Part shown: piece after piece, positions 36,095 to 45,949 of the stretch
Layout of the letters: each line of letters opens with the position of its first letter
Numbering within the stretch: position 1 is the stretch's first letter
DNA from: Cristatella mucedo
Lineage: Eukaryota; Bryozoa; Phylactolaemata; Cristatellidae
Direction: 5' to 3'
DNA: 64,000 nt
NCBI GenBank assembly: GCA_009760855.2
Contig: WPIO01000019.1
Location: forward strand, 310,001-374,000
Notes under the pieces: model-generated
Told to the model about the DNA's origin: nothing
What the model saw: the letters and a program-made list of their open reading frames with translations, nothing else
Databases searched by the model: none
Translations under genes and position numbers: made by a program

Positions 36095-36656
36095 CTCTGT
36101 TATTCGGTGCCTGGGGAGGCCATCCCGAACGAGAACCGGATGCGAAGCAACTTTCTGCCGCCTTCGGAATGCTGACGCTTGCCTTCACTATCACCCGAGC
36201 CTTCTCGACAAGAACATCCCCAGGCATTTCCGCGAGGTTGCATGAGGCTTGGAGGTGCCTCTTTGCGGCCTCCGGCAGCCCAGCAACAAAGGCGCATTTG
36301 ACCAAATCACCGGCCACCAGCCTAGCCAACCGATTCAAGTCCGCCCAAAAGCCATCCACATCTTCACCTTCAGCAAGGCGACGCGAGGCGAGTTCCTCGT
36401 AGGCATCGAAGCGATTCGGCGAGAATGCTGCCAGCAGCGCTTTTCTTACCGTGGCGTAGTCTTCCTTAGCCGCCTCGGGGACACCATCGTATACGGCGTA
36501 TGCCACACGTATAAGGAATAGCGGCAGGAAATTTTGCAATTCATCAACCCCTTGCATCTTGGCCAATCTTTCGAACCGATGTAGCCATTCAGGGAAGTCT
36601 CAGCTGCCGTCGAATTGCGAAATTTTTCCTTCCATCAGTTGTACTTTCAGACTCAT
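35928..36656 (-). pseudogene. gag: LTR-element gag with two zinc knuckles
   Basis: Gag forms the particle that packages the element RNA. The likely start is the ATG at 36656 (MSLKVQLMEG). A TGA at 36600-36602 interrupts the frame at codon 19, in the conserved start of the protein. Downstream the frame is open to 35928, with a helical capsid-like region and then a C-terminal pair of CCHC fingers. CFLCKAIGHSRRDC is a perfect C-x2-C-x4-H-x4-C. CYVCGSIQNLAANC has asparagine in place of the histidine. The finger region overlaps the start of the protease frame by about 165 nt. Confidence 0.88.
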
Positions 36657-36697
36657 CTTTATACGGACCACACAGTCGCTCCCGCCGAGAAATAGCT

Positions 36698-37055
36698 TGT
36701 AGTTTGGTTGCACAGCAGAGAGCCAGCCGATGCACAACACCGACAGTTTATTCCTAACAATGGGAGCCCAAGAGCACACGGCTTCCCTCAGCCCCTGCCC
36801 TCACACAACTCGCCTCCCCTGGTCGACTCCGATGACTCATCGACCACAACTGTGCACCGGCCGACCCTGATGGTGAATCCACCATCTGGCCACCAGCTGG
36901 TTACTGGCCTGTGTCCATACCACATCACAGGCGGACCACAGCTGTGCACCGGCCCCTCTCGGTGGTGCTTCTAACAGCTCACCAGTAGCTTATCAGAGGA
37001 GCCTGCATACGATACATACATACGAACTACACGCTCCCTTGACCTTACGGTCACA
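36698..37055 (-). repeat. 5' LTR (right end)
   Basis: This is the partner of 32648-33005, with the same length and the same TG and CA ends. For a minus-strand element it is the promoter LTR. Just outside it (37056-37108) part of the LTR end is repeated as GGAGCCGGCATACAATACAT with extra ATAC repeats and CGAACTAC. This suggests a local duplication or an older, related LTR end. Confidence 0.9.
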
Positions 37056-38645
37056 AGTCAGGAGCCGGCATACAATACATACATACATACGTACATACGA
37101 ACTACATGTTCTTATTGCCCTATCGGCTCCTGGTGATCGGGCCTATGAGGTCTATGCTGATGAGCCTTTAAGGCACATCAACTATCGGTAATGAAATTAA
37201 CTGGGCTGGTTTAGGAACCGGCCCATCACACCTTTGGCAAGGCAGGCAGCTCCAGCACTATCGTTCGACGTCCGGCCGCACGGACGGCGAAAACATCTAA
37301 TCAGACTTCTGTCCTTAGTTTTTTCCTTCCACAGATGTCCTGCCAGTGGAAGTGAGCCTGCTAGTCCCATCACTGTGCTCCGAAAGGGTTGTGACCGAAC
37401 CAGCTGGTTAGGTGGCTCTGGGGCTGCTCTCCGGGCGGTCCATCTCCTGGAGATCACACCCCCATCAATCGGGTAGACATGCTTGTCAGGCTCCTGGCTA
37501 TTTCTGACCAGCCCTCCCACCCGGTCTAATGTAGGGTCCGACCCCTGGAACTTGACTAATTGCTCGTGGCTAAGCCGGGCAACAGGCTAGGCCGTCTCTC
37601 CTGCCAGTCGGGTCTCCAAATCTGCCTGCCAGTTCTGCCTGCATTCCCATCTCTCCCGGCTGGAAAGTCTTATCCGTTCGTGCCCGCTCTGAAAGAGGCC
37701 CTCCTCTCAATTGGCCCCAAGCGACAGCTCGGGGCCCAGGACCTCCCTACTGGTGTTGACTCAGATCCTGACTGTTGTGGCTCTGTCCCCTCCTGCTCCA
37801 AAGCCTGGCAGGCTCCTTGGTTTGGGCTCGGGTTATGACCAAGTAGCTTTCCTTTATCTCATCCCAGTCACGGCAAGTTGGTCTCTAGGTCTAGGTCTTT
37901 AGGTCTAGGTCATCAACTTTAGGTCTGAATGAGCAAAATGAACAATCGCCCACCGTCTTCAGTTTAAAAAGTTTAACAGCCAAGGTAGGACAATGAGATA
38001 ATCTCAGCACACGAGCAAGTACAAAGTCAATTAATAGCTCCGATGGGTTGCAAGGCGCTAAGCCGTTGTGTGCCTTGAATGTAAGTATCCGGGGAATTTC
38101 CGCTCCTCAATTCAATGTAAAGTAGATGCATGACATGAAACTACCGTCCAGCTTTGTAGGTAAGTGGAGCTCCTTTGTTCGGAGGTTCAGAGACACAGCA
38201 ATCACATCAATGATCGGCAGTGAGGTCATAACAGCAGACATCCTCATGCGTCCTTACTTGCCTGCTCCTTAGATCAGCCTGTACCCATCGCCCTTCCTCC
38301 TGCTAACCTGCACAATATCTTTGCTGCTATCCAAAGGCGTGAACTTAGATCATTGTTTTTCAAATGTTTTGTTTTTCTAAGCAACAATTCAATTACCCTA
38401 ACCTAGTGCAAAAAAGAGTGCATGTAATCATGATAGATTGGGCAGATAGATTGCCTTGCTGTCTTAAGTCTTTAATGCCTTAAACGAAAGGTGTGAATAT
38501 CTACCGTTCATTTTACTGCTAACCGGCACTCTACTCAGAGGTAATGCTGAGGCTAAAACTACGATTCGAGTTAGCAGCTGGCTTAAAATAATAAGGGCTA
38601 ATCTGGAAGATTTCGAGTGCTTCAAGGAGACCACCGTGGCCATGA
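37056..38645. other. GC-rich flank, unidentified, with AGGTCT repeats
   Basis: The DNA from about 37130 to 37860 is GC-rich with several short frames and no domain that I recognise. A short degenerate tandem of TAGGTC/AGGTCT units lies at about 37879-37926. The remainder to 38645 is ordinary AT-rich DNA. The GC-rich part resembles 32050-32640 in composition, so the LTR element may have landed inside an older element, but I could not align the two flanks to a known family. Confidence 0.35.
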
Positions 38646-38838
38646 CGTTAACTGCATTCATTTTCATGCTTCCGGTAAAGTCATAATATCTGTCTTCACA
38701 TGCTGTATATAGGTTTACCCAATTTCACAACGTGGAGATTCAAGTCACCAGGTTGTGAAATCTGGTAAACCGATATACAGCATGAGAAGCCAGATATTTA
38801 TGACTTTATTGAGAGCATGAAAATGAATGTTGTTAAGG
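38646..38838. repeat. Long inverted repeat (hairpin), arms of about 90 nt
   Basis: The left arm (38646-38735) and right arm (38748-38838) are reverse complements with about 14 mismatches and one gap by eye, around a 12-nt loop. Core paired segments include ATGCTGTATAT with ATATACAGCAT, GGTTTACC with GGTAAACC, and TTTCACAAC with GTTGTGAAA. The open frames that start on each side (38667 leftward, 38817 rightward) both begin MKMN because they lie on the two arms. They are mirror images at DNA level, not two genes. Such structures arise as fold-back elements or as sources of hairpin RNA. Confidence 0.85.
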
Positions 38839-40054
38839 TGCACGTATCTAGTGCCTTGGCCTTGTGTGACAATTTGAGAAAGGAAGTGGTCGTTCTTCTT
38901 TACACAATTGTACCCAGCATGAGGCCAGCTGCTGCCATAACTTGCTTCGAGACTGCTACCTACAAATTTGTTGAGGTAATGGGCTGCTACTTCGATGCAG
39001 GACCAACTGCACAACGTCTCTGTCAGCATGCAGCTGGCGGTGTCTGCCCTAAAAGAAATGTGAGTGTTGGTATTTCTCATTAACTGTCTGAAGAAGATAC
39101 ATTTGTTCCTGCGATACTCTGCATAGACGAGATATGGCTTAATGCCCTATGCTGCTGCTTTAAGTTGTAAGAGATGACCGCTTATTTATCACGAGAACTC
39201 TAGCTGTTCACGACTCCTCTTCGTGTTTTTGTCTATTTGGGAAGCTCACTATTATGCTTGTGAAAATATATAAATGGCTTCATATGCGATAATTCCATTG
39301 ACCTTGCATCCTGCTGACTGCAATGCCAGGATGGTCATGCACATTCCTGTCGACGAACTTCGTATGTCTACGACAATGTGAATGATGCAGGATAAACGTG
39401 TTTAGAAGTTGAATGGAATTAATTTTGTGTCTCTATATGTCAATATTCCCACATACTCTAGATTCCACTGTGTTTTTTGAGTCCTAGGTAGACTCTAGGT
39501 TATAATAAGGAGACGCCAGACGCCCGACATTGACAATAGTACCCCATACTATCCAATTACATTTAATATAGACAAGATTGGATTGCAGTGAAGAGGCTTT
39601 TCAGGAATCTGATAAGTCCCTATTGTTGGTGCAAGGGCATCAGGTCTGCTTGTGGGCATGTCGTCGTCATCGCCTGGTTCCACCCCTCCCCCTAGCCAAC
39701 GCTTCATCAGAGCAACAGGCGAGCTGCGTATTAGCACGTGACGTATCCTTGCCAATCAATTCACTTTCTGCCTATGGGTCGGCATGTACACACGATATCC
39801 ACTATCTTCTTTTACCTACTGGCACTCCAGAGCTGCATATGCGACCGCTACTACCGTTACATCCGTATGTAGGCTTTGTAGCATGTGTTACCTGGCTATT
39901 GGACAATACAGCCGTCGTCGTCAGCACCAAAACTCGCTTGCAGGGGGCTTCGTTTTTCGTCGAGCTGCCGTCGTCCGCTCGAGCCCCTAAATGTTCTCCC
40001 TTGCTCAACGTGTACGAGTTGCATTCTCTTTTCAGATCGTCTCGTAAATCTGCC
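38839..40054. other. Unidentified region with a 176-codon open frame
   Basis: An open frame at 39578-40108 (plus strand) is among the longest here not explained by retroelements, but it shows no domain that I recognise. Its last 17 codons lie within the neighbouring SINE. The overlap and the lack of motifs argue against a real gene. The stretch from 38839 to 39577 shows nothing else. Confidence 0.35.
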
Positions 40055-40246
40055 GAAGTAAATAAAATAAACAAATCCTATCTGAATAAACAGCCTCTTT
40101 TTGCTTAGCGACAGAAGAGCCTTTACGGCTATCACCAAAGCTTGCAGTGGTGATAAAGGATTGCCCACCGCAGGAATCGAATCTACGACCTCAGGACGGA
40201 GGTCGTGAAAGCAACCGCCTTACCTAGTGTGCCATCAGCCCGCCAC
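40055..40246 (-). mobile_element. tRNA-derived SINE, well-preserved copy
   Basis: On the minus strand it starts with a tRNA-like head. Box A is TGGCACACTAG (40234-40224) and box B is GATTCGATTCC (about 40183-40173), in the order and spacing of an RNA polymerase III promoter. A body follows with the hairpin arms TATCACCA and TGGTGATA, then AAAGGCTCTTCTGTCGC, GAGGCTGTTTA and a T/A-rich tail. The copy at 51899-52088 has the same parts. The SINE depends on a LINE for its movement, but its tail matches neither LINE family here. Confidence 0.85.
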
Positions 40247-41014
40247 CAGGGATATTATAGTAGTAGAGTTGGAGATACAGTATAGCTAAACTACGTGGCT
40301 ACATTAATAAACTGGTAAACAAATCTTGCTTCCTTAAGACTCCAAACCACACCTCTCTGATTGTCACTGACGAACAGAATTAGTTTTGCTATAACTCAGG
40401 TTGTTAATGCCCCGCTTGATAACGAGATAGTTTCAAATTCTTTCCCGTTGGCCATCGTTGGACATATACTTAAAATCCTAAATTGCATTCAGAGGTAAAG
40501 GAAACCTAGGAATCAGTTTCACATTATTGTCAAATATTTTCCAACGATTGCCGCTATGCAAGCTGTAGAAAGAATTAATTTAATGAATATTTGGACAAAA
40601 TTTATGTCCGTATTCAAGTGTCAACCCTCTACTGAAAGTGCTTTTCTTCTTGTAATCAACAACATCCTTAGGCACAACCAATAACAAGAATGTCACTGCC
40701 CTACCCTGCATGATTTTTGTGCTGCCCTTGAAAATTTTTATGGCAGCATTTGAATTAAACTATTGAGAACAACGATCGGCCTGGAAGATGTAGCACTACT
40801 GGGGTTTGAATCCTAAGACTTCGCACTTCTGATAGGCTTAGCTGTCGTGCGACCATTACCGTATGCTCAGAATTAAGGCGTCACCTTGGATAGCTGCACA
40901 CATTTGAAAGCTTCGTTACTAAGACCGCCTTGTCAGAGAGCCATCACGTTCGATCTTTTCCTAAATAATTGAACTGTCTATCACGGTAGCGTTTTGGTAC
41001 AAAAGCTTTTTTCC
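40247..41014. other. Spacer with a possible tRNA-like relic at 40780-40860
   Basis: The minus strand at about 40860-40795 reads like a decayed tRNA head: CGCACGACAGCTAAGC, then GTCTTAGGATTCAAACCCC with a box B-like GATTCAAACCC. There is no acceptor stem, so I treat it as a possible SINE remnant. Nothing else is recognised. Confidence 0.35.
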
Positions 41015-41255
41015 CTCAGGTGCTAGACTTTGGAACTTACTTCCGCGATACTCGCGTAACTACGTCAATTCTCCTGCTGCCTGCTGTGGCTCATCCTTTT
41101 AGTCTTGAGCTGGTAGTTCCAAGCTACTCTATTGTCTTGACTTCCGTCCTGTCTCAGCTATTGTTCTCTTTGTTTTGTGAGATGAAGTCTTTCAGTCTTT
41201 CATTTACCATATTCCCACAGAAAGCCGCATTGGCTGTGAGCACGGTATGATAAAC
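41015..41255 (+). mobile_element. Old LINE family B relic, 3' coding end
   Basis: This aligns to 44875-45100 of the long family B copy: CAGGTGCTAGACTTTGGAAC with CAGGTCCTAGACTGTGGAAC, then CTCATCCTTTTAGTCTTGAGC and GAGATGAAGTCTTTC with GAGACGAAGTCTGTT. It is strongly diverged and has no tail. Confidence 0.7.
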
Positions 41256-41639
41256 TTACCGGCGTATTACACACTTTGACACTAGGAATGAGTCAATTTC
41301 CATTCGGAAATAATTTGAATGCATGTGTGTAGCAATGGCCTACATTGGCGCAGCTTGGGAAACGTCTTGGGAGTGCTAACAACGAGACGAGCTGTTCATA
41401 TCCCACACGCTGTATCACCGTGGTCAAAAGGCACAAGCTAAAATTACTTGAAGGTTTCTCGAACTGGTGTGACAGAACAGAGTTTACTCGAAGTTAATAC
41501 GGCCTATACCACTTTACAGCCTGGGCTTATACGCTTCGGGCCTCTTTATACCATTACGATGGATTGAAGAAGATTGCTGCATCGGCAAGGGCCATTTCAG
41601 TTGATTGCATTGCAGTTAGCTAGAGCTAGCTTTACCCGT
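41256..41639. other. Spacer, nothing recognised
   Basis: This is about 380 bases of unique-looking DNA upstream of the long family B LINE. Confidence 0.4.
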
Positions 41640-41704
41640 GGAGTTTCCTAGGTGAACCACAAATAGAGTGTACCCAGGCTGGGTTCGGTTCGCTGGGACT
41701 CCCG

Positions 41705-41781
41705 CGCTAAAGAGCGGCTTCGGGCGACTCTTAGCGTGGTGTGGACCTTTACTTGATTTCTCCGTAATACCTTCGGGTATT
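41705..41781 (+). promoter_or_regulatory. Two stable hairpins in the family B 5' UTR
   Basis: The first hairpin pairs CGCTAA-A-GAG (41705-41714) with CTCTTAGCG (41728-41736), nine pairs with one bulged A. The second is a perfect six-pair stem AATACC/GGTATT closed by a TTCG tetraloop (41766-41781). UUCG tetraloops are exceptionally stable in RNA. They lie just before the ATG at 41809 and could affect translation, RT recognition or RNA stability. The function is inferred. Confidence 0.6.
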
Positions 41782-41808
41782 CCGCTGCTATCTTCGCTGT
41801 GACTATTT

Positions 41809-44800
41809 ATGAGCTGTCCTCGGATATGCTACACAAAACAGGACCTGCTTAGCATAAGATGCGATGTCGCCATTAGTCGATACCTACCGGCGGGCCTTCT
41901 CCGGCGGGTCAGTGCGAACCTACCTGCATCCTGCGTTCGCCCCATCAACAGCTCGGCTATCAAACCTACGACTCGTAAGTTTAAAGCGCTAAATAGTACT
42001 TGTTGCGGTAGTAGCCCACCCGCTGTAGCCCAGCACGTTGTGAAACGTCGTCCCACGGCTGTTACCAAGGTCCAATTCAAATTCGAAGAGCCAGCGTCCG
42101 CCTGGCCGGACGCAAACGGTAGAGAATACGAGCCACTTCATCGCCGTCGCCCAGTTGTTGAACAACCTCTTAAATTCCGCCTACTAAATTTCCGCTCGCT
42201 AAAAACCAAGGGGTTACTTATCCGCGATCAGGTGGTCCAGGAGAAGCTAGATGCATTTCTGCTTACCGAAACCTGGATGACGCCTTGTTCCAGTAGCTGT
42301 ATTTCCGAGACCACCCCACCCGGGTTCTCATTCTATCAGTCCATGCGTTCTGACAAGGTTGGGGGCGGGGTTGCAATTGTTGTTCGCGAATCGTTTGGCT
42401 ATAAAATGTGCAGTTTCTCGCGTGGGTCATCGTTTGAATCGGTTGCTATCAGGTCTTCATCAAAGACAATGCCTCTCACCGTTGTGATATACCGGCCTCC
42501 TTCTGGCTGTCTAAACTTGTTTATAGAGAAGTTTTCAGAGTTCCTCGCTAAAATATTTGAGTGTGACAGGCCGCTAATGATTGTAGGAGACTTCAATATT
42601 CACGTTGACAACCCTAGCAACAGCCAGGTCCGCTCATTTCTTGACTGTCTGGAGAATCTTGGTTTGGCCCAACACATTAATCATAGCACCCACGTCGGTG
42701 GCCACATTCTAGATCTCGTGATCACTAAGGATGTCCTCCCCACTGACTTTGTGGTGTGCCCACTGACCCTCTCAGATCATTGCTCGGTCTCGTTTACTGT
42801 TCCTGCTCCCTCGTACGTGCAGGGCAATGTCGAATTCGCCAAACGACGTAACTTACAAAGCATTGACTTAGACTAGTTTTTGAAATCTGTTTGTGATGCA
42901 GGCCTTCTTGATCTGCATTCAGACTCGAACGGCAGCCTCGATACCCTCACTGATGCGATGAACATGACACTCAGGAGTGCTCTTGACAAGCATGCTCCCG
43001 TTCGCTCTATCCGTGTTCAAAGTCGTCGAGATTGCTTTCAATTTACAAAAAAAATCCTTAAGATGCGCCGTGTTAAGCACAGGCTGGAACGTCGTTTCGA
43101 GAAATCGGGGTCTGAGGCAGACCTAGTCAATTTTAAAGACTTCCTTCAAATTTACACCCGAAAGCTTAAAAAAGCCAGGGCTTCTTTTTTCATTAGAAAA
43201 CTGAATTCCTGCCAGTCGGACACTAAATTGATTTACAAGACAGTAAACCATTTACTGGCCAATGCTGTGAGGTCTGACTCCCCAGATATTAAGTGCTCAG
43301 CCGAAAAGTTTTAAGCCTTCTTTACTGAAAAAATTGTGCACATTCGTGCCTCCATTAAGCACCCACCGACCAAAGCAATCGCTGTTCCTCAACCTGTGAC
43401 CTTTCTTAAGAGGTTCTCCGAAGTTTCTGCCAGTGATGTGGCTGCCTTAATAAGGTCTAGCAAAAAGAGCTCGTCTCCTGAAGACCCTATACCTTCATCT
43501 CTGTGGTCTTTACATGCAGACCAACTTAGCCCTGCCATAACCAAGATTTGTAATGCTTCATTGGGAAAAGGGGTCGTCCCCAAGTCCTTCAAATCGGCAA
43601 TCGTTAGACCTATTCTTAAAAAGCCTGGATTAGACACAGAGGTCCTAGCAAACTATCGTCCAGTTTCCCTTCTTCCGTTCTTATCAAAGATTGTTGAAAA
43701 AATTGTTGCTAAGCAGCTAGTTGAACATATTGAAAATAATGGAATGTCAGACACATTTCAATCAGGTTTCAAGAGGCACCACTCCACTGAAACTGCTCTC
43801 CTCCATTTTAACAATGACATTCTACGCGGCAACGACGACAGGAATGTCGCTGCCCTAGCTCTGCTAGATCTGTCTGCTGCCTTTGACACCATTGATCACG
43901 AAGTTCTGCTTGAAAGATTTAGAACAACGATTGGTCTGGCCGACGAAGCACTGGCGTGGTTTAAATCATACTTGTCTGATCAAGTTCAATCCGTGTCGTG
44001 TGGGGGTCAGGTCTCAGACATGAGAAGGGTCACCTGTGGAGTCCCTCAAGGGTCTGTAATTGGTCCCTTGCTGTTCTCTATTTATACGCAACCTCTGCGA
44101 AAAGTGATTAAGGCCCATGGAGTAGGATATCACTTCTATGCTGACGATACTCAGTTGTATTTGTCATTTAAACCGTCGAAATCTGCTGCAGCAACTGAGA
44201 AACTGAATGCTTGCCTTGCCGATATTCGATCCTGGATGTCAGAAAACTTCCTGAAATTAAATGACGATAAAACCGAACTGCTTGTTATAGGACACCCTAA
44301 GCGTTTGGCTGGATTGAAAGGCTTTGCTGTTCTAATAGGTGATGCTATTGTGCGACCTTCACCACGTGCTCGAAATCTGGGTGTCGTGTTCGACAGCTGC
44401 CTCAATTTCAAAAGCTTCTTTTAGAAGACTGCCTCTACAGCTAGCCATCACATCCGATCCCTATCCAAGATTAGAAGCTGTCTCCCACAGTGGCTTGTAA
44501 ACAATTTAACTAGCTCTTTAGTTCTGTCTCGGCTTGATTATTGTAATTCTATTTTGGCTGGGCTACCAAAGAAAGCTATTATGCCACTACAGCGGACTGT
44601 GAATATGGCTGCAAGGCTGGTCTTCAAGTCCCAGCGGTTTGAGCACGTGTCACCTTTGCTGAAAGAGCTAGAATGGTTGCCGGTTGAGCAAAGGATACAG
44701 AACAAAGTTCTTACGCTGACCCACAAGGCCCGCCACGGCTTGGCTCCTTCGTACCTAGCTGAACTGCTGCATCAGTTTCAGCCTGTTCGCGCTCTCAGGT

Positions 44801-45126
44801 CCTGTGTGGACAATAAATTAGCTGTCCCATTCCTCCGCTTAAAGACAGTTGGCGACAGAAGCTTTAGCTCTGCAGGTCCTAGACTGTGGAACTCGCTTCC
44901 ACAATTCTTACGCAACGACATCTACTCTCCAAGTGCTGACTATGGCACATCTTTTTCAGCGGTCCTGAACTGCTACTTCTATGCTACTCACTACCTCAAC
45001 TGCTCTGCTAACTCTGCTATGCTTCCCACTTTCTCTTTGTTGCGTGAGACGAAGTCTGTTGGCTACCGAATGCGTACCGAAAGCCGCTTAGGCTGTGAGT
45101 GTGCTAAACAAAACTCTCCTGCGTAA
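41809..45126 (+). pseudogene. LINE family B pol: endonuclease and reverse transcriptase
   Basis: This is a single frame of 1106 codons including the terminal stop, interrupted only by in-frame stops at 42874-42876 (codon 356), 43312-43314 (codon 502) and 44422-44424 (codon 872). After about 120 N-terminal residues the apurinic-type endonuclease runs from LNFRSL through LTETWM (catalytic Glu), YRPPSG, IVGDFNIH (Asp, Asn) and LSDHCSV (SDH at about 322). Endonuclease nicks target DNA to prime reverse transcription. The RT follows: NYRPVSLLPFLSK (about 615), QSGFKRHHSTETALL, LLDLSAAFDTIDH, GVPQGSVIGPLLFSIY and YADDTQLYLSF (YADD at about 777). The C-terminal segment is the L2-type DYCNSILAGLPKKAI region. 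With no frameshifts, this is the youngest-looking LINE here. Confidence 0.93.
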
Positions 45127-45185
45127 CACCCACATGGTCTTTATGACTTTGTGGAGTTACTGACGGAGATACATTACATTACATT

Positions 45186-45949
45186 ATAGTGAGGGTTAGG
45201 GTCACCGGCTAGGCCGGGGTCGGTCCTACGGCGCGGCCGGATGTATGCGGTGACGTGAAGTCACCGGGGCTCTTGGGTACGGGAAGTTGGCCATGTAAGT
45301 CGTGATGTTGGAGGCTCCTGGTCTCGCCGAGTTATGCACCTGGATTCGTGCAGGCGTGCTCAGGCGATGCTGCCACGCACGCAAGGGAACGAGTACCCAA
45401 GGTCCGAGCGGAGCTGGATAGCTCGCTCGTTGTTGACTTGTTTATACCGCGTTCCCCGTGTAGCGTGTTCGTGAGCCCCATGTGTTGGCATCTTTCTGCG
45501 GAAGCTTACGACTGTGGTAGTTGTCGACTCGGACTAGCCAGCAGTTACTCAGCCAGCCGGGTTTTGGACGGCGTACACTCGTACTGTTGGATTCGGAGTC
45601 GGTACAACGACAGGACTGCGGAAGCCGACTGACCCCAACTTACACGTTTGTTCGCGCTTGCTGCGTCGTCTTGCGCCCCCGTAGTGTACTGTGTATAGGA
45701 CCCTCCCTGTAGACCTGTTTAGTTCCCCCGTTGTTGTCGGCGCATGCGTTATTACAAAGAGGTTTAACCTGACGGCCGCTCGTCTTACCCTAGCTCGGCG
45801 GCATGGCAAGCGGCAGCGTGGCCGGAGTATGGCGGGGTTTGGCGGGAAATAGCCTTTGACCCCTGGAACCCAGTTACAAGAGTATACACGAACGAAAAAG
45901 ATTAATTGGAGCAACACCTAGCAGCGACCAGTCTATTTTTAATTGACCG
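45186..45949. other. GC- and CpG-rich spacer, unidentified
   Basis: The sequence beside the family B tail is rich in CG dinucleotides (for example CCTACGGCGCGGCCGG). It has no long frame with a recognisable domain. It could be a decayed element or a CpG-rich host region. Confidence 0.35.

Larger units (their letters stand above)
32648..37055 (-). mobile_element. Ty3/Gypsy-type LTR retrotransposon, decayed
   Basis: The element is 4.4 kb and lies on the minus strand between two 358-bp direct LTRs. The internal order is gag (zinc knuckles), protease, reverse transcriptase, RNase H, integrase, which is the Ty3/Gypsy order. Both LTRs begin TG and end CA. I see no convincing target-site duplication (left flank GAATA, right flank AGTCA), no clear polypurine tract beside the left LTR and no certain primer-binding site. 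Stops at 36600-36602, 35109-35111, about 34660 and 33678-33680, plus a frame change near 35430, make it inactive. I count about 18 differences between the LTRs by eye, about 5 percent, so it is not a recent insertion. Confidence 0.93.
41640..45185 (+). mobile_element. LINE family B (L2/CR1 clade), near full length
   Basis: This is a non-LTR retrotransposon of about 3.5 kb. It has a structured 5' UTR (about 41640-41808), one long pol frame (41809-45126), a 3' UTR with a stem-loop (GTAAC and GTTAC outer arms, CCAC and GTGG inner arms, about 45120-45160) and a tail of TACAT repeats (about 45167-45183). The 5' boundary is approximate because no second full copy is present. No separate ORF1 is visible. 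Other pieces of the family lie at 23572-24175, 41015-41255, 52341-53900 and 56350-56720. Confidence 0.92.

Noticed and set aside
37879-37926. Telomere-like short tandem (TAGGTC type)
   Set aside because: Only a few irregular units and not a known telomere motif; simple sequence.
38464-39083. Two divergent small proteins both starting MKMN
   Set aside because: They are on opposite arms of the inverted repeat at 38646-38838, so the shared start reflects DNA symmetry and not a gene pair.
39578-40108. 176-codon open frame, among the longest outside retroelements
   Set aside because: No recognisable domain, its 3' part lies inside a SINE, and no splice or start context supports it; reported only as a region description.
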